Positions 35,501-47,799 of a DNA stretch of 64,000 nucleotides are shown piece by piece. The stretch covers positions 487,283-551,282 of the forward strand of contig JAYKAV010001300.1 of the NCBI GenBank assembly GCA_035582835.1, written 5' to 3'. Every line of letters begins with the position of its first letter. The stretch's first letter is position 1. The DNA is from Phoebastria nigripes (taxonomy: Eukaryota > Chordata > Aves > Procellariiformes > Diomedeidae). The position numbers were made by a program, and so were the translations under genes. The notes under the pieces are model-generated. The model ran no database searches. It was not told the DNA's origin and saw only the letters and a program-made list of their open reading frames with translations.

Positions 35501-38500
35501 GGACATTCTTACACGTTCCTCCGGAGCATCCATGTGTGGCACCATCAGAAACAGGGCACCGACATGAGTACCAGTTTGTACAGAAATCCAAAGGAGGAAT
35601 TTGCATTTTGATGTAAGGGCATGAGAGAAAGGTGTCTGTTCCCTGTGTCTCTCGCACTTAGCAGAGACACCTCTACGTGTGCCAACTGACACCAAATTAG
35701 CATTTTACACATAACTAACTCTGGAAAGGCAAAAGGAAGTGGTGAAGAAAGCCCTGTGTGATGTAAATGAAGACCTTTCTATACATACAGGTCTGGATAC
35801 ATAATTAAGAATGCTCTCACTCAGTTATACACTTTATCCATTGTTATTATTGTTAATGTTTTCCTATCATAATCTGTTTTTAATTACAGGCAAAGATGGA
35901 TATGTAAATCATCCTCACTCTGACCTAATGATGAAACAATTGCATTTTCTTTCCCNTAGTGGGAGAGGACACATATGAAGCTGGTGCCCCAAGCCACAGC
36001 CCTGAGCACAAGGTAAGCCATTAGTTTCAAACGACCTGTTTGAAAAANAGGGGGTGGGGAGCTGGGGAGCTGCCACTGTGAAGGGCAGCAGGAAGAGCTG
36101 GTGGCATGGCCTGGCAAGGGACAAGAGACATTGCTTGCTCCAAAGGCAGACTCCAATTTCTGTACAGGGAAACTGCCTGTCTTTGTGTGTTTCCACAGCG
36201 TATAGGGAAACGGGACTGGAACGAAAGACAGAGGCTTGTGTATCAAGAAACGCTTTGCCNATGCACCTGATTTCTTCTCCGCATGGAAACAACCCAGCAG
36301 GGCCTCAAAAGCCAGGCAATGAGCAAACAGCATATTGGATTTTTCTGTATAGGTATATTAACAGTGTGTATTTTTCTCAGCTTCTCAGGTAGACCTTTTC
36401 CTGATCTGTCTATTTCTTATTTCAACATCCTTTTTTTCCAAGTTGTACAGTCTTTGTGTGCACTGCAGAGACACTTCTGTGAATATAGTCTGTCCGATAA
36501 GCCCCTGATATGTAGTTAAATGCTGCTTTATGAAGGCATCTATAGGATCCTGAGAAAGAAATAATTCTTTAGTTTATGAGTGGGTCAGAGAGCATTACCT
36601 ATTGCTCAAATGTAGGATTCCTCTCTTTCTTTGGGGTGCAGAACCTGGAGCTCTGCTTGTGCTCTGACTTCAGGTTGTTCTGTGACAGAGCTGCTTGGGT
36701 TACCCTATAACAAAAGTAAGAAGGCAAACATTGTAAGGGACATTTTAACGTGTACATAAAGTCTGATTGGTATTTCCATACTGCTTCTCTATATCACAGA
36801 GCAGTGGTGGTCCAATCTTTCTATACTAACATCCAATAATTCTGGACCGAATTTGAGGGCTGACCTGTTACTGGGATGTAACCGGTGCTGTGTGAGGGAG
36901 AGTAGCAAAAGAGGCCATTATATCACTGCATCTGGATGCCATATACATATTCTGAATGACCTGTCATCAACAGCTGGCCTGCGTAACCAGGTGGTTTGAA
37001 CTGGAATTGCAAAGTGCTGCCATGATGCTGGTATCAGCAAGTTCTGGCTGCAGAGGTGTCAGCCTCTGAGTGCCACCTTCTGTGGAGCTGAACTGGCTTT
37101 ATGTGAGGGCTTTTCCAACAGAATCCAAGATGCTGTGACAGCAGCTGTTGGCCACCATGACACCCAGACAACATAGCATACTCTCTCTCTGGTACAACTA
37201 GCTGCTGAGCTCTCTGAATCCCAGCCCTACCATCCTCGTAAGACCTCTGCAGTAAAATAAAATGGCCTGCAGGTCTGGGGTGAGGCTGCTGGAGCTTTTC
37301 CTATTATCCCAGATCTGAGACTCCAGGAAGAAGGAAGAATTTCTCCTTCCCAGAACAGTGTTTCTCATTAGCCCTAGTTTCAGGTAAACAATTTTTGGAT
37401 GAACTGGTATCCTTCAGCAAGACAATAGTACCTTAAATGCGCTCCTTTCGGGGCTGTGTACTTTGTGCATTAGTCCCTCCTGCCTTGAAAGAAGAGATGT
37501 CAGTATTTACAGGTTTATCTAGACAGTGTTGTTGTATCCACATGGAGTAGCATACACTGAAACTTTAAAATGTGCCAGACTCCCTGCCTTTTTTTCCTTT
37601 AAGCCATAGGGTGTTTCTGATTTGTTCTTTACCGTGCCCTCCTTGAATGGGGGGAGTGCTGTGTTGCTGAAGTGGCAGCCTTGGGCAAGATGTGGTATGT
37701 GATTTCTCTCACCAGCTTTGGGGTTAAGTGCCAGCATTGGGGTACTTTGTCTTGCTCTCCCCTCCTGTCCTTCTTTCCCTCCCAAGAAGCAGGGAGAAAA
37801 TGCTGCCTCTGTCNTTAACCCAAATCCATTCGGGACAACGGGGGCTTCTGCCTCGGTCTCCAGGAGAAGTGGAAGCAGCCCCTGCTGCTGGAGTGTCTTC
37901 AGCTGCAGCCCCGCTGAGGTGCCCCTCCTGCTGCTGAAGTGTAAATCCCCAGTAGCTCTTTTAACCACCCTTCTCATACTACTTGAAAAATAACTTTCTC
38001 TTGTCATTAACGCTGATCTATAGCCGCATTAATGTGTGAAATCACTGGGTGTGAAAATAGTGTACTAACCGCTACTTAATGTAATATTACCACAGTAATG
38101 TCTCTAAAAATATCTTGTCCACTTGATTGCTTTCATTGTGAACTAGAGATAATGTACCACTTACAGCTGATGATTAAAATTCATAAAGCTTTGGTTCTTA
38201 ATTACAGCAACTTGCAATCAAAGTGAAATGTCAGATCCTGAATGTTGTTTATCCGTATACAAATTCACAAAAACAAGAAAATATAAGGACCGTCTACACA
38301 ACAAAGCCAAGCTGCTTTGCTTTAAGGTTAAGTAAAATAAATACCCATGTGGGTATTTATTGAGACAGGTTGGAATCGGTGAGCGTGAGATCTTTGACGT
38401 GGCAGAACTCATCTCTTATGAAACGCGTATCTTTGGGAATATTCAAATGTTTAAATTATGGAAGAGATTGGGAAAACATATTGATGAAGATGGAAATGTA

Positions 38501-41500
38501 AACTTGATAGAAAACCGTTGTGGGTGGATGGAAGTAACTAATTGATGTGCTACNAATGGAAATTTTGCAATGCAGGCTCAAGGTTAAACCTAAGAGGCAT
38601 CCAAAGAGGGAGATACCTGAAAATGCAGAGATGGCTTCCCACTGCCATGGGGAATTACCGTGGTGGCTGGCAGGAGAGGGTAGGGTCCTTGGCTTCAGAC
38701 GTCAACGTGACTTAACTATAATCATGCTCTTGATCAACGGTGGCACTGTAGAACAAAATCACATTCTTTTGGGTGCCCTTAGCTCTGCATTTCCAGAGCT
38801 ATGGTATTTCTTCTTCTTTTTTTTTTTTTTAAGTTAATGCTAAGCTTTGAGGGTTTACAGTGCTCTGGGATGTATCTTACCCTAAATTTACTAACACATA
38901 CTCTCAGCCCTAACTCCATGTCAACATAGCTCCCCGCTTCACTTTTTTTTTTTTTTTTTTTCTGGTTCTGGTATGTGAGATACAGGCATAACTAAGTGTA
39001 GAAACTACAGTTCTATTCCATTTATAGTCCTACTGGCATTCTTCAATTTGTTGTATCTGTCCTGTGCCAGTCTGGAAAAATCTAAACCAGAGGGAGCCAA
39101 TTTCTCATAACATCAGTAAAACAAAATAACATTAGAACAATAGGATCACTTCCTTACTAAATCTTAGTAGCTCCATTTCTTTCTTCTGATTAAATGTCAC
39201 TTTGAAGGAGATCTGGCCCATTGTTTGGAAACTTCTTTAGAAAAGCTAAGTTTTATTCCACAGGATATTCCCACTGTCTACACATTGATTATTTTTTTTG
39301 CATCCTTTTTGCCAGTAGATTAAAAAAAAATCTTTGCATAAATGGGAAATCAAACCTTGACAATGGTATTCATTTTCCTAGTCTTTTCACGTCACCTGTC
39401 CCTTCAAGTGTTACTCTTCCTGGTGGTTTTGGTCATCTTTGCAGCGACACTGATGAGGAAAAGTGCTCAATTTTAGAGCTGATCCACTACACCCAACTGT
39501 TATTCCCTTGGCAGTTTGTCTCATCGACATTTGCTATTTGTCTGCCTCTGTTCCAGCTACACTGGCGAATGTTTTCGAAACAGGAAAACCATTTCCTACG
39601 CTGGCTGCATCATGCAGCTCTGATTCACTGTGACTTATCCTGGCATGGAGTCTGTCCTGCTGGCTGTCGTGGCTTATGTAGCTTTTGTAGCTCTCTGCTG
39701 GTGTTTACACTACTTGCATATCATGAACAGGATGGCTAGTTTGCAGCGGGAAGGATTTCTATGGCTGTGTGGCTTGGTGAGCTCCTTGGTACGTGCTCTC
39801 CTAATGTCAGGCTTAGCCATCAGCAATTCCTAACAGCTCAGCACTTNTGGGGTGTCCCGCTGCTACTGAAGCTCTCCTGCTCGGACTGCTGCTGCAGCAA
39901 AAGCTGCTCTCCACGTGCATTGTGCTTCGATTGGAGTGAGCCTGTTCCTTATGCTCTTCTGTACCGGTTTCATGGGTGCCATCCAGAAGATATACTCAGC
40001 CACAAGTAGAGCAGAAGCCTCTAAGCAAGGAAGAGGCAAAGTAAGTCGCCTTCCCTCCCCACTTCCGCCCCTTCGCAACTTCAGGGTAACCCCTTTGCCT
40101 GGGGCATGGTATGAGCTTGCTGGGATGTTAGCTCTTTNTAATAGCTTCAAAAGGTCTCTCACTGAGTCCTGCTTAGACCTTTCCCCTACTTAGTACCTGA
40201 TCCCTGTTTCAGTGTATAAGGTGTATGTGGCACAATCCAGGCCAAAAAAAGAAGAGTCTCATACTGAAAAAATAGTCTTGTTCCTCCTCTTGACATCCCA
40301 GCCAGAAAACTAGTAGGAAATTCAATGCAAAGGTCCCGTTCGTCTTTGTGTTGCAGGTAACTTGGCCCCTCACATCTTAAGCAATGGGTTTGCAATATAT
40401 TACTTCCTGCAAAACCTGTAAGACACTTACCCATCCTTTCTAGTGCCAAATGCATCATGTTCTATGTCAAGTGGCTTGCAGCTGCAAGCAGCATCTGTAT
40501 GTACCTCCTAGTCTGCTTCCAGAACTCCCAGTCTGCTTCCAGAGCCTGAACAAATTCATTTGCAGGTAACTCGGGTATCCTTCCCCTCCACAGCAGTGTG
40601 CACCGTGGACGTACCCCTCTCAGCTTCCTTTTCAGTCCCATTCTCAGGGCTGTTCACAGTCCCTGGGAGGTTTAGGTGCTTCTCTTGGGAGTCTGCAGCT
40701 GTGGTGATGGTATGAAAGGAGATGCATCTAGCTAAGCTGTGTCAGCATTGAGCACAGAGGTACAGATAAATGCCCCAATTTTCACGGTGCAGCTGCAGCA
40801 GGCAGAACCTGGCACAGCGGTGCAGAGATGGGTAACTGGGAGCTGGCTGGCCTGGGGGAGGAATCCAGGATTTTCTGAGCAGCCCAAGCCCACTGAGGAA
40901 CGTGTCCTCAGAGGCAATGATGTCTGACAACTATCCCACTCGCATGAAACACCACATGTCGAAGAATTTAATGTGAGCACAGTGGGCCAGGTTTGCATTT
41001 CACCTGTTGCCTCTTCACACTTCCCGAATGCTGCAAAAAGGCCCAAACGTCAAAGGGAAGGCAGCCCCTGGCAGTCGTGCTTCGTGCCACTGGAAATCCT
41101 GCAGGCTCCCGCTGCCATCTGCTGCAGGTTGCTCAGGGAGGGAAGGCTCTCTTGTGCCTCTCACGTTAGCCTTTTATTCCGTGTAACAGGTTCGGGGCTG
41201 GTGATGACAGCTTTGCACCTAGGGGTAAGATGGTTAATTTAGATTGGGCACCTGTTGCTCCCTTGTCCTCTCTGGCTGAGGATAGATCTCCTTTAAATAC
41301 TGTATTTGTTACCTACTTCGTGAGCAAGAAATCAGACTGTGCAAAGGAGGTGAGGAGGTACAACATGTAAAAAACATGTCCTCCCACTCTCCCTTTTCCG
41401 CAGGATAAGCGATGTTTGACTTCACACTCGAGGAAGCAGCTGAGAAATCCTTCAGATGGTTAAACATTTCAAATGGGTTTGGATGGGTAAATGTCCTAGA

Positions 41501-42960
41501 TTTTAAAAATCTCACAGAAGTACTTGAGTTACAAAGTGGACCATGAAATGTTTGTGGAGACCCTCCTTCTACTGACGTCAGAACAAATAACAGGGTAAGG
41601 GAGGGGAATTTTAGGGTAACGGGCAAGTGAATGGGTGATGCTAGGTTTCAAAATAAATTTCTCATCCTTAGAAAGTACATGCTACACTTGCCTGGTTTTG
41701 GTTTCCCTTGTTTCAGAGAATATTTCATTTCTGTGAAAATTTGCCATTTCNGTTTAATAGTGTTTATGTTTTGAGTGATGCTTTCCGTCTCAGAGGGCTG
41801 CGGTTCTGGTGACCCCAGGCTGAGGCTTGGGCTAACCGACGGTCACTGGGGAATCCAAAAGGGAAAACTGCCAGTGCTGGTGAATTACCATTTAGTAAGA
41901 GGAAAACATGTATTCTGGAATACATAATACTGCTCCTCAGCGATGCTCGGCTTCAGCTTCTCATTCAGCAGCACAGACGTGAGTGATTTTTCTTTCACTC
42001 TGCAGTGAATATGATGTTGGTGAAAGGTCCTGGCCTGACCGCCCTGGGAATTGAGCCCTGTGTAAACCCTCAGCAGAGAGGCAAAGGATCCTGGCTACAG
42101 GCTGTTCTTCTCATCCGGTTTCAATGATGGAAGAGGAAACAGAGTTTATACAAAACCTAGCCCAACCCCCAGAAACATCTTGCTTTGTTTATGTTCTGAG
42201 CTAAGCCTGTGACTCTCGCTGTTTGGAAGAGCTATCCAGACATTTCTCCATCTGACTGACTGCACATCTATTCCTTGATCTCATCGAGAGTTCTGGCTTT
42301 TAGCTCCCGCTCGTGACGTCCCACTTTTCTCTCTCTCTCACTCTGCTCTCCAGTGTCTGAAAGATCCCTGTATAACGTGATTATGCAACCATGCAAATGG
42401 ACACGGTTCTTTTCATTTACTGCAAACCTCGCTTCGGGTCTCCTGTTATGAAAATAAAATCGTCAGCGAGAGACACGCTGTAGAAGGTAGCAGGAAGGGA
42501 GTTTTATGTGGCTGGGTTTGAATGCTTGAAGGTGGTATTAGAGATGGAAACAGACTATTTGAAGTAAACCAGTGTGCCACCATCTCTCCACAGGAACCAG
42601 CATCAGTTAATAGACTCAGACAGTTCTCCTCTGAATCCTTTCCCCCTAGGAAATGGCAGATACTTGCCTTCCTGGTTGTTTTCCTCAGCTGGAGGTCTCC
42701 CCGCCGCCCAACCCTGAGCTGCAGGGAAATTAGCGGCAGGGCTCTCCCAGAAGGCTAATTTGCACCCTCCCACTGTAAACAGGCAGTTGCCTTCTTCACT
42801 TTGCACNCAGGCGGGAGGGCCTTGGGGGGCAGTTAACCACGCTGCTGCTGCTGCGCCCGACGCTTGACACAAGGGCACCCAGCACTGGGCTGAGGGCAAT
42901 TCTCTGCAGGGATGAACTGGCCTCTCAAATTACTTGCATTGCTTGGAGGAGGAGGAGGAG
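35501..42960. other. gene-poor stretch, no named feature
   Basis: No gene could be named. Noted inside: T homopolymers at about 38815-38831 and 38944-38961; an exon-like frame on the plus strand from 38369 to 38545 (GIGEREIFDVAELISYET) after a GACAG acceptor; a tandem pair of AGTCTGCTTCCAGA at about 40510-40544; and an AT-rich, homeodomain-site-rich block at 37990-38370 that could be a conserved non-coding element. Confidence 0.4.
38336..38361. repeat. 26-bp palindrome
   Basis: AATAAATACCCA and TGGGTATTTATT are exact reverse complements separated by TG. Both arms carry a forkhead-like ATAAATA word, and each strand reads AATAAA. It sits at the edge of the AT-rich block and just before an exon-like frame. 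Confidence 0.85.
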
Positions 42961-43042
42961 NNNNNNNNNNNNNNNNNNNNNNNNNNNNNNNNNNNNNNNN
43001 NNNNNNNNNNNNNNNNNNNNNNNNNNNNNNNNNNNNNNNNNN
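42948..43042. other. GGA repeat running into an 82-base N gap
   Basis: GGAGGAGGAGGAG leads directly into the N run 42961-43042. The gap was probably left by an unresolved trinucleotide repeat. Confidence 0.9.
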
Positions 43043-43471
43043 GGAAGGCACAAAGCTTGTACTACTTGGTTAATGATCCAAGAGACCTTGGCCACCTCAT
43101 GTTATCCCTGTAAGTGAAGATGCCCCTCTCCACCGTGATAGGAGTAAGACCTGTTCAGTTCTGGTGGCCTTTCTCATCACAGTGGCCAAGTCCCTTGCTG
43201 GGGCTTCATGGCCCTTATCCCACGGGATGATCCCATGGGTCGTCCTTGCGTTACATGTGCTGAGAGCAACGGTACAGGGCAGGCTGAGGTCTGCCACTGG
43301 TGTGGGCTGCAAGCTTGTGTCCGTCTTCCTCAGGCAACCCCTTCCTCACTCTCTGGCGGTGGTCCTACATTGCCTGCACAGTGAAAGGGATACATTAGCT
43401 CTCTCCAAGTCTCTCCAGAAAAGATGTTTTTTCCATTTCACTGCCCTTGAAGAAGGTCTTACCTATCCAAA

Positions 43472-43542
43472 AGTTCCCCTTACTGGGTAACCAGGGCTCC
43501 TGTATCCATCCAGTTCCCCTTACTGGGTAACCAGGGCTCCTG
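43472..43542 (+). repeat. 40-bp tandem duplication
   Basis: AGTTCCCCTTACTGGGTAAC followed by CAGGGCTCCTG occurs at 43472-43502 and again, identically, at 43512-43542, a period of 40 bases with TATCCATCC between. The copies appear identical over 31 bases, so the duplication is recent. Confidence 0.9.
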
Positions 43543-43689
43543 ATACTTCCCAGATTTGGGCAGCAATTTGCAGCTACCGTGTTCTGAACAAGCAGCGGGA
43601 GGTCCTCCTGGGGCAGGTGCTGCAGGAGAAGAGTTGCCAGCCCTTGGCCTGGAGAAGTCAAAAGACGCAGGTGAGGCACACCAGCAGGA

Positions 43690-44030
43690 CAAGCTGCGGG
43701 GCGGGAAGGCAGAAAGCAGCGGGGCCCCTCACCACGGCTCTCCCGCTGGCGGGGGGAGGAGGGGCTCGGCCGAGGTCGGTGGATGCCGGCGGCGGGGCGG
43801 GCCCGGAGGGGCTCCCCGGGATGGCGGAGGGGGGGCTCCCGGCGGTGCCGCCTGGCCGCGCCCCGCAGCCCTGCAGGGGGCGCCCCCTCCCGCCGCGGCG
43901 GGGCCGGCAGGAGGCCGGCAGGGGGCAGGCGCCGTCCCGCCTCCAGCGCCGCGGCGGGGGGACGGGGCGGCCGCGCTCACCCGGGGCTGGTGCCGGCCCG
44001 CAGGCGGCCCTCAAAGGCTGGGTGCAGGCA
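43690..44030. promoter_or_regulatory. CpG island without an identified gene
   Basis: A GC- and CpG-rich block with GGCGGGG boxes (Sp1-like) of the kind found at promoters. A minus-strand donor (CCCCGG then GTGAGCG, at about 43982) would fit a first exon reading leftward, but no coding exon was recognised on either side. Confidence 0.5.
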
Positions 44031-44049
44031 CCTGGCGTTTCCCTGTCCT

Positions 44050-44160
44050 CCCCTCTTTCCTCCCCCCCCCCCCCCCTTTTTTCCCTTTTCGCCCTTTTTT
44101 TCCTTTTTCTTCCTTTTTTTCCTTCCAATTTTTCCCCTTTTTTCTTTATCTTTTTTCTTT
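44050..44160 (+). repeat. pure pyrimidine tract
   Basis: About 110 bases almost only of C and T, including a run of about 15 Cs followed by blocks of Ts, directly next to the CpG island. Such tracts can form triplex (H-DNA) structures. It is followed by a run of Gs at 44161-44167. Confidence 0.9.
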
Positions 44161-44167
44161 GGGGGGG

Positions 44168-46149
44168 TGTCGTTGTTGCTGCCTCCCCCCTTGAGTTGCA
44201 TTTGTCTCTCACTGTCCTCCCCGCCTGCCTCTCCATTTCCTCCCGCTCCCTCTGTCAGCTCTGCGTAGCCTGGCGTGTTTCTCTGTTTTCTCTCCCCGCC
44301 ACGCAGCCCTCCCTCTGTGCAGCTCCCTCCATGAAATGGAGCTGAACAATTGCACCGGAGCAGCTTTTTCTGTTACTGCCATATGTCCGTGTGCCGAGGC
44401 ACCATTTCTCTTGCGGTATTTTGAATGCATTCGTGCTGGAAATACTAGGACAATAACAAAACTGTGAATTTCTGCCTGTGCCTTTTTGGATAGTAATGAG
44501 ATTTGAAATCCAGTGTGAATGAGATTTGATGAATGGTTGTACTGATATTTTGAGCTGGTTTAGTCCAGAGTCATCTGAGATGCCCAGGCCGGATACTGAC
44601 GGGAGGACCTTTCAGGAGGAAAGGAGAACACCCCCCTGAATGTTACCTGCCATGCGAGCACCAAGAGGACATACCAAGTCACTGAAGTGGCATCAGCCTT
44701 TTTCTTTTTTTTTTTTTTTCCTTTTCTTTTGGAGATAGATATGGTTCTGCAATCAAAGAACCTCTAGTAATTGCCCAATTCCTTAAATATGAAAAGATGA
44801 TGCCTGCCTTCACCTGCAGGGTACCTGAAATGACAGTAGCTGTGATCAGCGTACACTGCCCCATTCACCTTAATATGGTGTTAGCTGAGGCTGCCTCTGT
44901 AGCCAGGACTCTCCTCTTGTCCCCTGATCTGCCCCCTTGAAATCCCTGCTGGAGCGCCCCGTAGGTCCGACCCCTCTCACACACTGGTGGATGTACAGCC
45001 CTGTGTCCCTCCTCCCGGTAAAAAGGAGCTTTGAGACTGGGAGCTGTACTGCCCTGTAATTAATGTACACTCAGCCTCAAATATGCAGTGACAACAACTT
45101 AAATAACAACATTCCTAGTTAATCCCTTTCTGACAAAATATGCCTGGAAAGAGATGGCTCTGCATAATCTCCAGTGAACAAGATCTTATTTTAGCAGTAC
45201 AGGCACTTGGGCGATTTTCCCAGTTTGACCAATGAAACTGAAAGATTGGCTTTGATAATGGCAGCTGTAAATGATGCGTTTGATCCCCTCAGTGAAGAAA
45301 CCCACTGCATGTGGCAGAGCATACAAACCCCCCTCTGCCCAAGCCCTCCTCCAGAGCAGCAGCAGGCTGGTCTTCCTGGGTGGTGTCTGTATGGCAAGGG
45401 ATGTGATTTCTGTTCTCTGATGTTCGCTGCTCTCCTCTCTGTTCAGTGAGATGTCCGCAGACTCTTCCTGAGTCACGTTTTCCAGCCCAAACAGCTAGCA
45501 ATATTAAAAAGGAAGTTATAGGGGAAAATTGATTTTAATACCCTTGCAGGAGCATTGGAGCAGGGACCATAGACATGTGGTGTTTGGATTCCTCTCTTTA
45601 TGCGTTGAGGCCAGCCTCGCGCTTATCCTGGGAAGCCCAGGCAGACCCTGAGTGGTGTTCACGTTGTCTCCCTGCGGCTGTTTTAAGCCATCAGCGTAGG
45701 CAAAAGGCAGAGCACCCAAGGTGAGGAGACGAAGCTCCTCGCTGTTCAAAGCAGTCTAACATTTTCAGCGCCCTGGCTCCCCGCAGGCAGGATACCTGCG
45801 CTTCTGAGGCTGGCATCCTCAGACGCAGGGCAGCAGCATCCCCCCCCAGCAGGCTGCAGAGCCAGGGGGGCACCGACACAGGGTTTCTTGCCTGCGGTGG
45901 ATCGGTGCCTGAGCTCTAGGCCCAGCACAAAAACACAGTAGAAAAGGTGGTGGGCCATTCTTCTGGGGATCACCCCAATTTGACACGCAGTCCTTGCATC
46001 CCCTGGTTATTTGTGTCTGTGATGTGCAAGCACGTGTTGGGGAATTTCGCCATTCTGCCTGTGGTTTTCAGTCACTGGGTTCCTGCACGCCAGCGTCACC
46101 TTACACTCGATGATAAAACAATATCCACTTCTTTCCTTTGCATTTTATG
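44168..46149. other. no gene seen
   Basis: Unique-looking sequence with short random frames and a CT-rich run at 44698-44730. No exon or repeat could be supported. Confidence 0.45.
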
Positions 46150-46445
46150 GTTTTTTTTTTTTCCTTTTTTTCTCTTTGTCACTTCCTTTCTGAAGGATGT
46201 CTGAGGGGTGCTCTCCCCACCATTATTTCAGTCTCTCATTTCAGCCTGACTCCGTTCACACTCTCTTTCTCACACCGCCTCTCTTTTATTCTGCTTTGTT
46301 CTTCTACCACCACCTGTCACCAAAGCCTCTTCCTTCCCTATTGCGTTATCTTCTAGAGACCTATCGATCTCCTTTTTCTCCATTCCTAATCTCTCCCATT
46401 ATTTTCTAAAATATCTTCTCCATCTTCCTCTTTCCCACTGCCCAA
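46150..46445 (+). repeat. CT-rich low-complexity region
   Basis: A run of Ts followed by about 280 bases dominated by C and T with short interruptions. The open frames over it (rich in S, L, F and P) follow from this composition. Confidence 0.7.
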
Positions 46446-47599
46446 CACTTGCCCGTGCCTTAGTCATGCCTCCCCAGCTCCCCCCACGGAACTTGCAGTC
46501 GCTCCATGCCTGTTGTACGCCACGACTGTGCAGCAACACTCCCTTTCGCAGCATTTCATCCCCGCTCGTGTTCACTCAGTGCCCTGCGTGAACACTCTGT
46601 GTGCACCCACTGCCATCCCTGTTGCAGGCAAGCAGCCACGGCTCAGGCTGGGAGGACGGGCAGTGGGAAGGCTGCTCGCCCACCCCTGTACTTGCTTGTC
46701 CTCCAGCATCTCCTGCTCGCAGCAGTCGGAGGCAGGCTACTGGGCTGCCCTGAGCTTTGAGGCCCAGCACAGCCATGCTTACAGGTGGAGCTGCCCTCTT
46801 CTCTGAACATCCCTCCTGCAGCCTCTCATGCCCCGGAGGACTCCTTCCCCAAGGAAGCATTTGCCCCGGTATTCCCCATCGCTCCTCCACAGGGGCTCTT
46901 GGGGGCTGCAGTTGTTGCCCCTCTCCACTGCCCCTGCCGGCAGCTGCCTTCCTCTGCCTTGCCTGCTCCTCGCCTCTGGGGCCCCGAGCCCTGCTAAAGC
47001 CCCCACGCTGCTGGTCCTCTGGACCCCGGTGGGATGGAAATGCAAGGGCCTTGTTCAGATTAAGTCAACGTGGAAAGATGTGACTTCTGGGCTAGGATGG
47101 GCTCCCTAATTATTTAGTAATGAGTCTAAGGTGCTTGAATCCAAATAACTGTTAGAGATGGCTTCGTGTAGCCCTGAGCCACCCTCTTTACCATCTTGCT
47201 GTGCCGAAACAAGCATGCAGCACACTCAGGCTCTGGAGATAATTGGATATTTCTGAAGCCTCCATTCTTCTGCAGAACTTGTAGTGCTTCCATCTTTCCC
47301 TGCCCTCGCCTTATTCCTGACTCTCTTCCCATCTACTGTGACTGTTTTCTATTTTTACTCTTGACAAAGGGTTGTGGGCTTAGAGGCTGCTCTTGTAGCT
47401 GTAGATGTAAAATGCCTGCTGTGTGGTGTTTGTAATGAAAGAACTGCTCCTGGAAATTAACTAATTCACAGACCTAACTAATTAACTCTGCAGCCGCATG
47501 GAGCTGTGGAGGAGTGTCAGTGTGGTTTCATTGCCGAGGGCGCTGGGCTGGGGGAGAGGGAGAGAAGGGAGGCGGAGAGGCCCGTGTCTGATCCCAGCT

Positions 47600-47795
47600 C
47601 TTCCCCCGGCCCCTGCCACCGTAAGCAAGTCGTTTCTCATCCCTGTCCCCCTTCCCTGTGCCCTCAATCCCTTCTTCAGTCGAGCTGCTCAGGGCAGGAG
47701 CTGTTTCTCATTACGCCTATTCAGTGCCTTGTACAGGGAGGCCTTGACATTGGCGGGGGCACTAATCACTGCTGTTGTACAAACAATAAATACTG
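47600..47795 (+). repeat. ancient L3/CR1-like or MIR-like retroposon tail
   Basis: GGGCAGGAGCTGTTTCTCAT, CAGTGCCTTGTACAGGGAGG and the end ACAAACAATAAATACTG follow the 3' part of the old amniote L3/CR1-type tails (the GGGCAGGGACTGTCT to AATAAATA pattern). Confidence 0.55.
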
Positions 47796-47799
47796 GAGA

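Noticed and set aside
35878..36012. Exon-like stretch after TTAATTACAG ending at a GTAAGC donor.
   Set aside because: No reading frame stays open across the whole stretch; the shorter version starting at 35959 is only 54 bases and matches nothing known.
39221..39833. 172-codon plus-strand frame with an overlapping hydrophobic 67-codon frame.
   Set aside because: No homology, no splice context and no promoter; hydrophobic text follows from T-rich sequence.
43556..44345. Plus-strand frames of 212 and 242 codons, and a 192-codon minus-strand frame.
   Set aside because: They run from the CpG island into the pyrimidine tract; their glycine, proline, phenylalanine and serine content follows from base composition.
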